Below are positions 16,552 through 24,764 of a DNA stretch of 64,000 nucleotides, one piece after another. The notes under the pieces are model-generated. The model ran no database searches. It saw only the letters and a list, made by a program, of their open reading frames with translations, and was not told the origin of the DNA. Source of the stretch: an uncultured Prevotellaceae bacterium (GTDB lineage Bacteria > Bacteroidota > Bacteroidia > Bacteroidales > Bacteroidaceae); the NCBI GenBank assembly GCA_902771155.1, contig CACXVS010000014.1:1-64000 (forward strand). The letters run 5' to 3'. A program made the translations under genes and the position numbers. Position 1 is the first letter of the stretch. Every line of letters starts with the position of its first letter.

Positions 16552-17491
16552 TATTGCCGGCTTTGCTGAATATGATTTGCAACTGGGCGATTGGCATCTG
16601 AATGCAGGCCTCAGATATGAGCATGTATCGGCTGAATACACCTCATTCGGCATCAGGCAGGAGGAACCTAGTCGCACCTATAATGACTGGTTCCCCAACC
16701 TCTCAGCAGCCTGGCAGAAGGGTAAGTGGGGGGCTCAGTTGAGTTACAGCAAACGTATTACCCGACCTCCTTATAGTATGTTATCTTCAATGATCATATA
16801 TGACAACCGCATGTTCTATCAAAGTGGCAACCCGCTGCTACGTCCTTCTGTTCGCCAGAGCATCGACTTCAACCTCACCTATTCGTGGCTGAACTTCATG
16901 ACAGGTTTTACCCGCGAGAACGATTTCTTCACCCATACATCCAAAATATATGACGAGGAAAAAGAGATTGGCATATTTATACCAGAAAACTTCGACCATC
17001 AGGATCGTGTCTATGCCACCCTTGTCGCTTCGCCCAAATTCGGCTTCTGGCAACCACAGGCCACGTTGCACTACTACCAGCAGATGTTCGATGCCGAGAA
17101 ATACGGTGCGCCTGAGAAACTGAACAAGCCCGAATTCAGTTTCAACCTGAACAGTTGGTTCGTGGTTGGAGAGACAGCCAAGGCGCTACTGCAAGTCAAC
17201 TATACGGGTAGCAACCACTGGGGACTCATGTATCGCGGTAGCAATTTCATCGTGAACGCCCGACTGCAAAAATCTTTCTTGAAGGGAAAGTTGTCGGCTA
17301 CGCTCTATGCCAACGATATCTTCCGCACGGCCAGAAATAAGGTAACTTCCTACTATGCCATCGGCAAGACGGCCCAAGACGACTACAACTATACACAATG
17401 TGTGGGTATCACCCTCAGTTATAACTTCAACGCCAGCAATTCGAAATATAAAGGAACTGGTGCCGGTAATGAGGAGAAAAACAGACTGTAA
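16538..17491 (+). CDS. STN-barrel outer-membrane protein, C-terminal part (frameshifted gene, triad 2)
   Basis: A 317-aa frame carrying the rest of the beta-barrel (NIAGFAEYDLQLGDWHLNAG onward) and matching the C-terminal half of the triad 1 barrel. The first ATG in this frame is internal to the original gene; the native reading continues upstream as VNQENIIPESDNEMKE from about 16499. It has no signal peptide, so it would not reach the outer membrane if translated alone. Treat it together with 14932-16551 as one broken gene. Confidence 0.78.
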   Translation: MKENNIAGFAEYDLQLGDWHLNAGLRYEHVSAEYTSFGIRQEEPSRTYNDWFPNLSAAWQKGKWGAQLSYSKRITRPPYSMLSSMIIYDNRMFYQSGNPLLRPSVRQSIDFNLTYSWLNFMTGFTRENDFFTHTSKIYDEEKEIGIFIPENFDHQDRVYATLVASPKFGFWQPQATLHYYQQMFDAEKYGAPEKLNKPEFSFNLNSWFVVGETAKALLQVNYTGSNHWGLMYRGSNFIVNARLQKSFLKGKLSATLYANDIFRTARNKVTSYYAIGKTAQDDYNYTQCVGITLSYNFNASNSKYKGTGAGNEEKNRL

Positions 17492-17511
17492 GCAAATAAA
17501 ACACGATTTAT

Positions 17512-17543
17512 TTTGTTTTTTAGACCGATTTGCACTATCTTTG
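17512..17543 (+). promoter_or_regulatory. Promoter of the histidine kinase/response regulator operon
   Basis: TTTG at 17512-17515 and TATCTTTG at 17536-17543 are 20 bp apart, a full consensus match. The -7 box lies inside the longest reading frame, which would start at 17513. The real start is therefore downstream; ATG at 17552 is best, leaving almost no leader. Confidence 0.8.
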
Positions 17544-17551
17544 CAGACGGC

Positions 17552-18847
17552 ATGCAGAAAAACAAATATAAATATGTGTCGGTAGGGGCGATGGTGGCAG
17601 TGATGCTGCTATTGGGACTCTACATGTGGATGACGTATCGCTCTGAAGTGAGGGATATCTCGGAAAAGGCTGGTAACCAGTTGCCTTGGGCGATGTTCTA
17701 CGAAAGTTACAATCGCGCTGAGATCCTCTCGAAGGGCGATACGCTCAGTCTGCCTGAATTGCGTGGCGACCTCTCGCTGGTTTCATCGGTAGAGGGCATG
17801 AACGACGTACTGAGTCGCAGATACCACTCTGAGGTGTCGCTCGACACACTGGCCCTCTTTGTTGACAGTCTGCTCAGTGTGGTCAATCTGGACCGCAATT
17901 TCACCATCCTCGAAGTGGATCATCAAGGGAAGGCACTCAGGCAGAGCAATGACCAGCTGACCACCACCTCACTGAAAACCAGGGTGTTCAGCATCAGGCG
18001 CGACCAGTCGAAAGGGCTTCAGCTGGCCCTCAACAATCCCTACCCCACACTGGCTCGCAGACTCAGTCCGCTTTTTCTGGCCAGTGCCATCATCCTGATA
18101 CTCTTTGGGGCTATCCTGCTGAGACTGTTGCGCTATCTCGACGAACAGAAACTGATGGCCGACCTCCGGAACGACTTCTCTTATGCGATGGTTCACGACA
18201 TGAAGTCGCCCCTTTCGAGCATCATCATGGGATCGAGGTTCCTGCATAGCGGCAAGGTGGACAACAAACCTGAGATCAAGGAAAAGTACTTCTCGATCAT
18301 TGAGAGCGAGGCTGAGCACCTGTTGGCTCTGGTAAACAAGTTGCTTACCATCTCTAAGTTGGAAAACAAGAAATTGATACTGAACAAACAGACGGTAAAT
18401 CTGGAGGCAGTTGTCGATGATATCGTGGAGAAAGCGAAGGCAAAATCGGAGAAAAACATCGATTTCATCGTAGATTTGCTGGAGAAACACGTGGTGGCAG
18501 ATGAGCAATATCTCACTGAAGCCATCTCGAATCTGATCGACAACGCCATCAAATATTCCAAAGACCAGATCAAGATCAGTATTACCTCCCAGAACAGCGA
18601 CAAATACGTACTCCTGAAGGTGCGCGACAATGGCATCGGCATCTCGAAGGAAGATCAGCTGATTATCTTCGACAAGTTTGGCAGAGCAGCTGTTCATGAG
18701 CACAACCGCAAGGGAGGTGTGTCAGGCTTTGGCTTGGGGCTGAACTACGTGGATCAGGTGATGCAGGCCCATGGGGGAAAGGTCACCGTATCGAGCGAGA
18801 AAGACAAATATTCAGAATTCACCTTATTTATACCTAAGAACGTATGA
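17552..18847 (+). CDS. Sensor histidine kinase
   Basis: About 431 aa from the ATG at 17552, which is preferred to 17513 because the promoter -7 box lies between them. Two membrane segments (about 9-29 and 170-190) flank a periplasmic sensor domain of about 140 residues. The HisKA H-box is VHDMKSPLSS with His215. The HATPase has the N-box EAISNLIDNAIKYS and glycine-rich DNGIG and GFGLGL motifs. It should autophosphorylate and pass phosphate to the response regulator, whose start overlaps its stop by four bases. The signal is unknown. It follows the broken barrel gene by 60 bp with its own promoter. Confidence 0.92.
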   Translation: MQKNKYKYVSVGAMVAVMLLLGLYMWMTYRSEVRDISEKAGNQLPWAMFYESYNRAEILSKGDTLSLPELRGDLSLVSSVEGMNDVLSRRYHSEVSLDTLALFVDSLLSVVNLDRNFTILEVDHQGKALRQSNDQLTTTSLKTRVFSIRRDQSKGLQLALNNPYPTLARRLSPLFLASAIILILFGAILLRLLRYLDEQKLMADLRNDFSYAMVHDMKSPLSSIIMGSRFLHSGKVDNKPEIKEKYFSIIESEAEHLLALVNKLLTISKLENKKLILNKQTVNLEAVVDDIVEKAKAKSEKNIDFIVDLLEKHVVADEQYLTEAISNLIDNAIKYSKDQIKISITSQNSDKYVLLKVRDNGIGISKEDQLIIFDKFGRAAVHEHNRKGGVSGFGLGLNYVDQVMQAHGGKVTVSSEKDKYSEFTLFIPKNV

Positions 18848-19542
18848 TCAAGCTATTACTCGTGGAAGACGATGCCTCGCTGGCATATATCGAGAAGACA
18901 GGACTGGAGGATATCATAGGCGGTTACGAAGTGACCACTGCTACCAATGGCAAAGAGGGCTTGAAGGCCTGGCAGGAACTGCGACCCGACGTGATTATCT
19001 CTGACATCGACATGCCAGTGATGAACGGTTTCGAGATGGTGGAGCGCATCAGGGAGACGGATCAGGACGTGATCATCATCTTCACCTCGGCCCTCACCTC
19101 GCCCAACGACGTAAAGGCAGGCTACCGTCTGGGTATCAACAACTATGTGAAGAAGCCCTTCGTGCCCGAAGAACTCGATGCTCATATTCAGGCACTTATG
19201 AAGATGCGCGGGGGTGCCAAAACACAAAAGGAGACCAGCCACTATAAACTGGGGAAATACACCCTCGATGCAGACCATGCCACCTTGCGAAACGACGATA
19301 CCAACGAGGCCCAGACCATCACCCAGCGTGAGGCCCAGATCCTGCAGTTACTTGCTGAAAACAAGAACAATGTAGTGCGCAGAGAGGCCATCCTCAGCCG
19401 TTTCTGGAATACTGAGGACGACTACTTCGCCAGCCGTTCGCTCGACGTCTTCGTCAACAAGCTCCGTAAGTTGCTGGCCAACGAGCCAAAAATAGAGCTG
19501 AAGACTATCAGGGGCATTGGTCTTCAGCTGATTATCAAATGA
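18844..19542 (+). CDS. OmpR-family response regulator
   Basis: A 232-aa protein. The receiver domain (1-118) has acidic pocket E8/D9/D10, phosphoacceptor Asp54, Thr81/Ser82 and the conserved Lys104-Pro105. The C-terminal winged helix (about 130-232) is of the OmpR/PhoB type, with TITQREAQILQLLAENKNNV and SLDVFVNKLRKLL. It is translationally coupled to the kinase. Its stop codon directly abuts the stop of the convergent gene at 19543, with no terminator between. Confidence 0.95.
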   Translation: MIKLLLVEDDASLAYIEKTGLEDIIGGYEVTTATNGKEGLKAWQELRPDVIISDIDMPVMNGFEMVERIRETDQDVIIIFTSALTSPNDVKAGYRLGINNYVKKPFVPEELDAHIQALMKMRGGAKTQKETSHYKLGKYTLDADHATLRNDDTNEAQTITQREAQILQLLAENKNNVVRREAILSRFWNTEDDYFASRSLDVFVNKLRKLLANEPKIELKTIRGIGLQLIIK

Positions 19543-20763
19543 TTACAAGTTCAGGCGCAAGCCCAACTGCAAGTTGAAGTTGGTGGGTTTATCCTTGAAG
19601 AAATTACGTACCTTGCTACCATTATTGAAGTAGTACTTCACACCTGGCTCTACATAGATGCCCAGTTGAGGGATGATGTCGTACTGCAGACCTAAAGCGC
19701 CCTGCATACTGAACTGAGCCCGGTCCTTGTCATAAGGAATATCAGTACCACCAGATATCATCTTTGCCTCCAGACAGAAGTCCACCTGACCACCAGCAGT
19801 GGCATAGACTTTCAAGCCCTTATAGCCCCAAAGCAGATACTGAGCACTCAAGGGAATGCCCAGATAATAAAGTGTCTGTTGCTTCTCCAGCTCATAGCCA
19901 TTGACGATGTTGGTAAAGTCGGAACGCAAACGTGTATAGACGATACCAGAAGAGAGAGAAATCCTCGATGAAATGGGGATTTTTGTCGTCAGACCGAAGG
20001 ATATGGGCTGATAGTGTTTCTGACGCTCCTCGTAGTTATAGAGATAGACTATATCGCCCTGACGGGTTGAAGCCTGAATGAGGGAGTAATCGTAGTTTGC
20101 CAACTGATTCGGACTCATCAGCACCCCATTCCTATTCGACCAAGAACCCAAATCGTTAGAGGCAAAGAGACTGAAGCTGGTGCCCTGATGCTTCCGACGC
20201 TTGGCCTCGGCAATCTTGGCATCGAGTTCGCGAATCACTTTTTCCGTTTCTCTCTGTTCAGGAAGCGTTGTTTCAGGTTTGGGGGTTCTCTCAGGTTCAG
20301 CTTGAGGCTGTTCAGGTTGAGGCTGAGGAGCATCAGATTGAACAAAAGTCTGAGGGGATTCAGGTTGAGTCGGAGTCTCCTGAGCTGTCGATGGCTCAGA
20401 ATCAGAAACCAAGTCCTGAATAGAAATCTCATCCGTCTTTACCTCATCCTTATTTGTCTGAGAGGGGTCGTCTTTCTCCGATTTCATCGGTATTTTTCGC
20501 TTCGTTGTCTCCACAGAGGCATCTGCTATTGAAGCGCTTTGGCTATCATTAGTCCACAACAGGTAACCACCACCAAGCAGCAATCCAACAAGGGACGCAG
20601 CTACTGCCCACCTACCCCACAAGGGAATAGTGCGAGCAGACTGACGCTTTCCAGACTTTTCAATCAAGCGAGCCTCGATGCCAGCCCACAGATCGTCTGG
20701 AACAGACTCTTCGTAGTCTGCCAGCTTATCGCGGAGCTGTTGGGTCCAATCTTCTTGTTTCAT
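19543..20763 (-). CDS. Dual-membrane-spanning anti-sigma-like protein with C-terminal barrel
   Basis: A 406-aa protein. The N-terminal cytoplasmic segment (about 1-45) has QLRDKLADYEESVPDDLW, typical of short anti-sigma domains. A transmembrane helix lies at about 52-70. A long Pro/Glu/Gln/Thr-rich linker (about 75-205) follows. The C-terminal outer-membrane beta-barrel (about 215-406) has alternating strands and ends in LGLRLNL. There is no signal peptide apart from the inner-membrane helix. This layout matches the dual-membrane-spanning anti-sigma (Dma) class described in Bacteroides thetaiotaomicron, in which one protein links the outer membrane to a cytoplasmic sigma factor. The start overlaps the sigma gene stop by four bases. 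The functional assignment is by architecture only. Confidence 0.8.
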   Translation of the reverse strand: MKQEDWTQQLRDKLADYEESVPDDLWAGIEARLIEKSGKRQSARTIPLWGRWAVAASLVGLLLGGGYLLWTNDSQSASIADASVETTKRKIPMKSEKDDPSQTNKDEVKTDEISIQDLVSDSEPSTAQETPTQPESPQTFVQSDAPQPQPEQPQAEPERTPKPETTLPEQRETEKVIRELDAKIAEAKRRKHQGTSFSLFASNDLGSWSNRNGVLMSPNQLANYDYSLIQASTRQGDIVYLYNYEERQKHYQPISFGLTTKIPISSRISLSSGIVYTRLRSDFTNIVNGYELEKQQTLYYLGIPLSAQYLLWGYKGLKVYATAGGQVDFCLEAKMISGGTDIPYDKDRAQFSMQGALGLQYDIIPQLGIYVEPGVKYYFNNGSKVRNFFKDKPTNFNLQLGLRLNL

Positions 20764-21317
20764 ATTCCTTGTGAGTTTAAATAGTCGTCAATCATCTTCT
20801 TGAGTAGGATTTTCGCCCTGGAGAACTGGGAGGCAGAGGATGATTCCTTGATGCCTAACCTTTGGGCGATTTCCCGATGCGAGAGTTTTTCGAATACGTG
20901 GAGGTTCAGTACCAGTCTGAACCCTGCAGGCAGTCGTCCTATCATCCCGTTGAGAATGTCAGGCGGTATTTTCTGTATATCAGGCGGTTCCTCGTCGATG
21001 AATTCGGGCATTTCTGCTGGTCGCTGAATCACCAGATGCATCCGTTCATGGGTGGTGACCCAGTCGATGGCCTGATTCATCACCACCTTCGCCACCCAAC
21101 TCTTCAGCGATCCCTCGCCCCGATAATCGAAAGTGGCGACGCTTTTCAGGATCTTCACGAAACTGTCTTGCACCATGTCCTTAGCGTCTTCACGATCATG
21201 GATATATCGCAGACTGATGGCCATGACATAAGCAGAGTATCTGTCGTAAAGGCGTCGCAACGCCTGACGATCGCCTCTGTATATAGCGTCGAGCAGTTGC
21301 CTCTCGGTCTCCACCAC
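20760..21317 (-). CDS. ECF-type sigma factor (partner of dual-membrane anti-sigma)
   Basis: A 185-aa sigma factor with a GTG start (a second in-frame GTG follows at once). Region 2 has HDREDAKDMVQDSFVKIL and SLKSWVAKVVMNQAIDWV. Region 4 has LSHREIAQRLGIKESSSASQ, where the unusual SSSASQFSRAK recognition helix is typical of the ECF group paired with barrel-type anti-sigmas in Bacteroidetes. It lies 8 bp after a lipoprotein gene and overlaps the anti-sigma gene. It is probably the third gene of a four-gene operon (22590 down to 19543). Confidence 0.9.
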   Translation of the reverse strand: MVETERQLLDAIYRGDRQALRRLYDRYSAYVMAISLRYIHDREDAKDMVQDSFVKILKSVATFDYRGEGSLKSWVAKVVMNQAIDWVTTHERMHLVIQRPAEMPEFIDEEPPDIQKIPPDILNGMIGRLPAGFRLVLNLHVFEKLSHREIAQRLGIKESSSASQFSRAKILLKKMIDDYLNSQGI

Positions 21318-21325
21318 GGTAAGTC

Positions 21326-21979
21326 TTAAATGATTTTCTTAGTAGTATTGAACACTAACATGGACATCTCCTCAACAAACTCATCAATTGTTTGATGGGT
21401 TTTGAGATTTATTACCGCAATTTCACTATACGGTATCATAATTGTCCACATCCTAGTATTCAAATCGAATATAGAGGTTGCTTTACCAATTAGCATTAAA
21501 TCAACTCGATAAAGCGTGTCATCTACGGTCATAGTAAATGAATAAACATCATCTGTAACTGGGTCAAAGCGGGTCTCTACATTTTCCATTTGCGCATAAC
21601 TTGCCTTATTAGAGATCCCTTGCCATGTATAATGTATAGATTGAACAACACCATGAAACTGAGGTGCGGAAGATGACGAATAAAAAGGATCATCAGAATA
21701 AAGATCATCCAACCTATTATATGATTCCTGTCTGCTTTTCAGAAGTGAGAAGATCCACTCCTCTGGTAAAACAAATTCCATAAGGTCAGATTTCACCGCC
21801 AAATTTCCTTTACCTATCACAGTACTCCTTGTACCCGTTCGCCACTCACCTTCATAGAGACCCATAGCCAACAATTGGTCTTCTGCATTTTTCAAATCAT
21901 CTATGGCACTGGTATCTTCTGAACAAGACACCATGAGCATCATGCCTAACAAAACTCCAAGATAAACCTTCGTCTTCAT
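21326..21979 (-). CDS. Lipoprotein of unknown function
   Basis: A 217-aa protein with a lipoprotein signal (MMLMVSCSED, Cys19). The body includes IGKGNLAVKSDLMEFVLPEE and MTVDDTLYRVDLMLIGKAT. It resembles small Bacteroides/Prevotella lipoproteins of the DUF4840 type, but I am not sure of the family. Its start overlaps the stop of the upstream lipoprotein gene by four bases, and the sigma factor gene follows after 8 bp. It is therefore probably part of the envelope-sensing operon. More A+T-rich than the surrounding sequence. Confidence 0.7.
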   Translation of the reverse strand: MKTKVYLGVLLGMMLMVSCSEDTSAIDDLKNAEDQLLAMGLYEGEWRTGTRSTVIGKGNLAVKSDLMEFVLPEEWIFSLLKSRQESYNRLDDLYSDDPFYSSSSAPQFHGVVQSIHYTWQGISNKASYAQMENVETRFDPVTDDVYSFTMTVDDTLYRVDLMLIGKATSIFDLNTRMWTIMIPYSEIAVINLKTHQTIDEFVEEMSMLVFNTTKKII

Positions 21980-22590
21980 GGCATAATCTCATCTAAATTA
22001 GTGGTATAAGTATCGCGGGTCTCCTGCAGTTGCTCATCCGTCATTCTGCGAAGCACCACATAAAGGAAAATCTGTTTCATGCCTCCATGATTATCTCCTC
22101 TGAGGCCACCCAACTTCACGACACGGATTTCCTGTTCATTAGCAGAAAGTACGGTAAAAATTTTGTTTTCATCAAAAAACACTTCCCCCGTTGTCTCATC
22201 ATATCGCAGAGACCTTTTATAAAAACCATCTGCTGGCAGAGCATCTATATAGACATAACAAGTAACCGTACCTTCGCCAAATTCATATCTTTCAGGGCCA
22301 GCACCAACCATGCCTTCCCAATAGTTTCGCTTTTGATAGGTTCCATCGTCATTCATTTCGTGGGTCTCAGCCTCACGCCAACCATAGCCGATGGTGTATT
22401 GATTAAACAGAGCCAAACTAACTGGTGTCGGGTCTCTCTCGATAACGCCATTATCATCGGGTAAACCAACCGGGCAAATAACCGGATCCTTCGTATCATC
22501 ATCCTTACTACAACTGGTCAATAGTCCGACTGTAGCTACCAACAGCATTGCTATCACTTTTACTTTCATAACCATAGCTTTTAAGTTCAT
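21976..22590 (-). CDS. Lipoprotein of unknown function, first gene of a sigma-factor operon
   Basis: A 204-aa lipoprotein ending its signal with LLTSCSKDDD. The start may be the ATG at 22590, or internal Met6 or Met8; the later ones give a more usual signal length. The body is rich in Tyr/Glu (FNQYTIGYGWREAETHEM) and no family is recognised. The only -7-like sequence upstream on the minus strand is CATTTTTG, which lacks the TA, so expression from a non-housekeeping sigma factor is possible. Confidence 0.68.
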   Translation of the reverse strand: MNLKAMVMKVKVIAMLLVATVGLLTSCSKDDDTKDPVICPVGLPDDNGVIERDPTPVSLALFNQYTIGYGWREAETHEMNDDGTYQKRNYWEGMVGAGPERYEFGEGTVTCYVYIDALPADGFYKRSLRYDETTGEVFFDENKIFTVLSANEQEIRVVKLGGLRGDNHGGMKQIFLYVVLRRMTDEQLQETRDTYTTNLDEIMP

Positions 22591-22685
22591 TGATTCTATA
22601 GATAAAACTGCAAAAATGAAAAACCTTGCATGAAAGTTCGGATAATTAAGATTATTTAAGAATCGAGTGCGTATTAAGGCGCACT

Positions 22686-23675
22686 TTAGTGCTCCTTATA
22701 GATTACATTGTTGGCACCACTAGTTATCTTGAGGGCCTCAGGATGATCCTTGATAAAGGAATCGATGTGGCGCACGCGCTTCTCTTCGAAGATCTCCTCC
22801 ATAGCAATCAGAATACCCGTCTCCTCCACATCGCCAAAACCATAGTTGATGGCCGTACCAAACAGTTTCATGGTGGGCGAGAGGTTCATATAGGCATTGA
22901 CCAATGGGGGGATATTGTAGCCCAACTTACGGACTTCGGCATTCAGGATGCGATAGTCTTCCTTGAAGTTGTGACCAGTAAAAATCTTCTCCAATTCAGC
23001 AGGATCCGACTCCAATTTCAGCGGTTTCATCGGTATAATCAGCTGTTCCTTATCATCGAAATACTTCTTCAGGAAGTAGAGTATCATATCGCGACCCTTG
23101 CGAATATACGAGGGGTACATTGTCATCTTTCCAAAGAAATACCTTACATTGGGTTTGATAACCGTCAGAGCTCCCAAACCATCCCAGAGGTTATCCAATG
23201 CAAAGAGGCTCTTGGCTCCCATGCGGGAACTCTGATAAGGAAGCGATACGAACGAACGACCCAGTTCGATGGTATAGGGCTGATACTCCTTCAGGAACTT
23301 CTCAGAGAAATGGAACATGTGACTGGTGGCTAGGATTGGTTGACCCTGATCGTCCATATCCCATGCTGTGCCTTCCAGATAGCGGTAACCACCAATGATC
23401 TCCTCAGCCTCAGGGTTCCAGACAATCAACTGCTTGTAACAGTTCTCGCAGATATCAAACTCGTCGATATCCATATCCTTACCAGTACCACCACCTGCTT
23501 CACGAAAGACAACCTCACGCAGACGTCCTATCTCCTTCATCACGTTGGGTGCGTTATGGGCAGTAATGACATAGATCTCGTTATGACTTTTGTTTGTCAT
23601 TCTCAATTGGCGCTCAGGAGTCAATTCACTCTTGAGAATCTCTCTGTCAATGGGTTGGATAATCTCTTGTTCCAT
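22686..23675 (-). CDS. glsB: N-acyltransferase of glycine-lipid synthesis (GlsB/OlsB-like)
   Basis: A 329-aa member of the GNAT-fold, OlsB-like acyltransferases (often labelled hemolysin-related). Visible motifs are IGRLREVVFREAGGGTGKD near residues 47-65, EEIIGGYRYLEGT, and YTIELGRSFVSLPYQ with SLFALDNLWDGL. In Bacteroides, GlsB attaches a 3-hydroxy fatty acyl chain to glycine, and GlsA then adds a second chain. The neighbouring plsC-like gene lies 30 bp upstream in the same direction, reproducing the known gls pair. The products are membrane glycine lipids. Assignment rests on architecture and pairing. Confidence 0.78.
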   Translation of the reverse strand: MEQEIIQPIDREILKSELTPERQLRMTNKSHNEIYVITAHNAPNVMKEIGRLREVVFREAGGGTGKDMDIDEFDICENCYKQLIVWNPEAEEIIGGYRYLEGTAWDMDDQGQPILATSHMFHFSEKFLKEYQPYTIELGRSFVSLPYQSSRMGAKSLFALDNLWDGLGALTVIKPNVRYFFGKMTMYPSYIRKGRDMILYFLKKYFDDKEQLIIPMKPLKLESDPAELEKIFTGHNFKEDYRILNAEVRKLGYNIPPLVNAYMNLSPTMKLFGTAINYGFGDVEETGILIAMEEIFEEKRVRHIDSFIKDHPEALKITSGANNVIYKEH

Positions 23676-23705
23676 CAGTTCTGTTATTGGTTGTATTAAG
23701 TTTTC

Positions 23706-24530
23706 TTACAGGGTATATATTTGATCCTTGACATATTGTGCCCACTCAACAGGCTTGCGGCTCTTGTCGAAAGTTTGCCAGGGAATGGGTTTCCCGATGG
23801 CCACACGAAACGTCTTGTGAACATTCTTGTACATCTCGTCAACCAGATACATCATCGCCAGGTTGAAAGGTAGGAAACGGTCGGAGAAGTTAGCCAGACG
23901 GTAGAAGAAATCCGAATTCTGTCCTCCGAAATGAATGGGCACCACATCGCGCTGATACTCAACACTTTTCGAAATGAACGTCTTTGTCCAGGGGATATCT
24001 CGGATTTCACCATTCTTCTTACGAGAGCAGAGGCCTGCAGGGAACATCAGCATGTGGTTATCGCTTTGGAAACCCGCCTCCACCATTGCTGGGAAATTAC
24101 GACTCTGACTACCCGTCTTGTTAATGGGAATGCAGACAGGAGCCAGTCCTGGGAGATTCATCAACAAGTCATTGACCAGATAACGGAAACGCCCATCGTA
24201 ATGACGCCCGATGATGGCACCCAGAGCGACCCCGTCCTCACCTCCAAGAGGATGATTGCTGACAAAAGTATAGAAACGCCCATCCTGAGGGTCTGGCAGA
24301 TTCTCCTTACCCTCAATCTCGAGTGTCATATCCAGATATCTGACGCACTCTTCAAGCCATTCCACACCTACCTTGTCACGACTTTCCCAAAGGAAGGCGT
24401 TCACCTGATCCTCATGGACAGTGCGCTTGAGCCAGTTGACCAAGAACTTTGGTACAAACTTAGCCTTAGCACCCAGTTTTCCTTTCAGGATCTGGTCAAT
24501 GTCGATGGTCTTTTCTGTTACTGTTGCCAT
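23706..24530 (-). CDS. glsA: PlsC-type O-acyltransferase of glycine-lipid synthesis (GlsA-like)
   Basis: A 274-aa protein of the 1-acylglycerol-3-phosphate acyltransferase-like fold. The acyltransferase motif is SNHPLGGEDG (His93, Asp99), and a later block MFPAGLCSRKKNGEIRD matches the substrate-binding motif of these enzymes. It would O-acylate N-acyl-3-hydroxyacyl glycine made by the next gene. It is the first gene of the glsA-glsB operon and has a consensus promoter 20 bp upstream. A general phospholipid acyltransferase role is the alternative; pairing with an OlsB-like gene favours glycine lipids. Confidence 0.78.
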   Translation of the reverse strand: MATVTEKTIDIDQILKGKLGAKAKFVPKFLVNWLKRTVHEDQVNAFLWESRDKVGVEWLEECVRYLDMTLEIEGKENLPDPQDGRFYTFVSNHPLGGEDGVALGAIIGRHYDGRFRYLVNDLLMNLPGLAPVCIPINKTGSQSRNFPAMVEAGFQSDNHMLMFPAGLCSRKKNGEIRDIPWTKTFISKSVEYQRDVVPIHFGGQNSDFFYRLANFSDRFLPFNLAMMYLVDEMYKNVHKTFRVAIGKPIPWQTFDKSRKPVEWAQYVKDQIYTL

Positions 24531-24550
24531 TCTCTCTTTCTAACAGGGGG

Positions 24551-24582
24551 CAAAGTTACACCAAAATATCGAAACCACCAAA
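24551..24582 (-). promoter_or_regulatory. Promoter of glsA-glsB
   Basis: On the minus strand, TTTG (24582-24579) and TAACTTTG (24558-24551) are separated by 20 bp, a full consensus. The ATG of glsA is about 20 nt downstream. It diverges from the mraZ promoter. Confidence 0.82.
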
Positions 24583-24694
24583 CATCAAGCGGGGAATTTT
24601 TGCACAAAAATTATTGTTGTGTGCTACTCTCACATACCATTTGTAATCCTAGAAATGACGAAATTAGCAAATTAAAGTTAAATTTAAAAAATAG

Positions 24695-24719
24695 TGGGGA
24701 ATTGTGGTGGAAAGTGGGG
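24695..24719 (+). promoter_or_regulatory. MraZ operator: three TGGKG boxes, 10-bp period
   Basis: TGGGG (24695-24699), TGGTG (24705-24709) and TGGGG (24715-24719) are each separated by 5 bp. This is the known MraZ target architecture (TGGGN direct repeats with 5-nt spacers, as described in Escherichia coli and other bacteria). The boxes end 9 bp before the mraZ -7 box, over the -33 region, where MraZ would block RNA polymerase. Negative autoregulation of the dcw cluster is therefore likely. Confidence 0.88.
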
Positions 24720-24728
24720 AAAAATACC

Positions 24729-24736
24729 TATCTTTG
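24729..24736 (+). promoter_or_regulatory. mraZ (dcw cluster) promoter -7 box
   Basis: TATCTTTG lies 28 bp before the mraZ start. The -33 element is not a clear TTTG; that stretch is occupied by the MraZ boxes, consistent with a regulated promoter. Confidence 0.75.
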
Positions 24737-24764
24737 CACCTGAACTTTTAAAAGAGATGAACGC

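Noticed and set aside
23931..24743. 270-aa plus-strand reading frame opposite glsA
   Set aside because: Shadow of a real gene. It runs through the divergent promoter region into the MraZ operator and shows no domain or signal.
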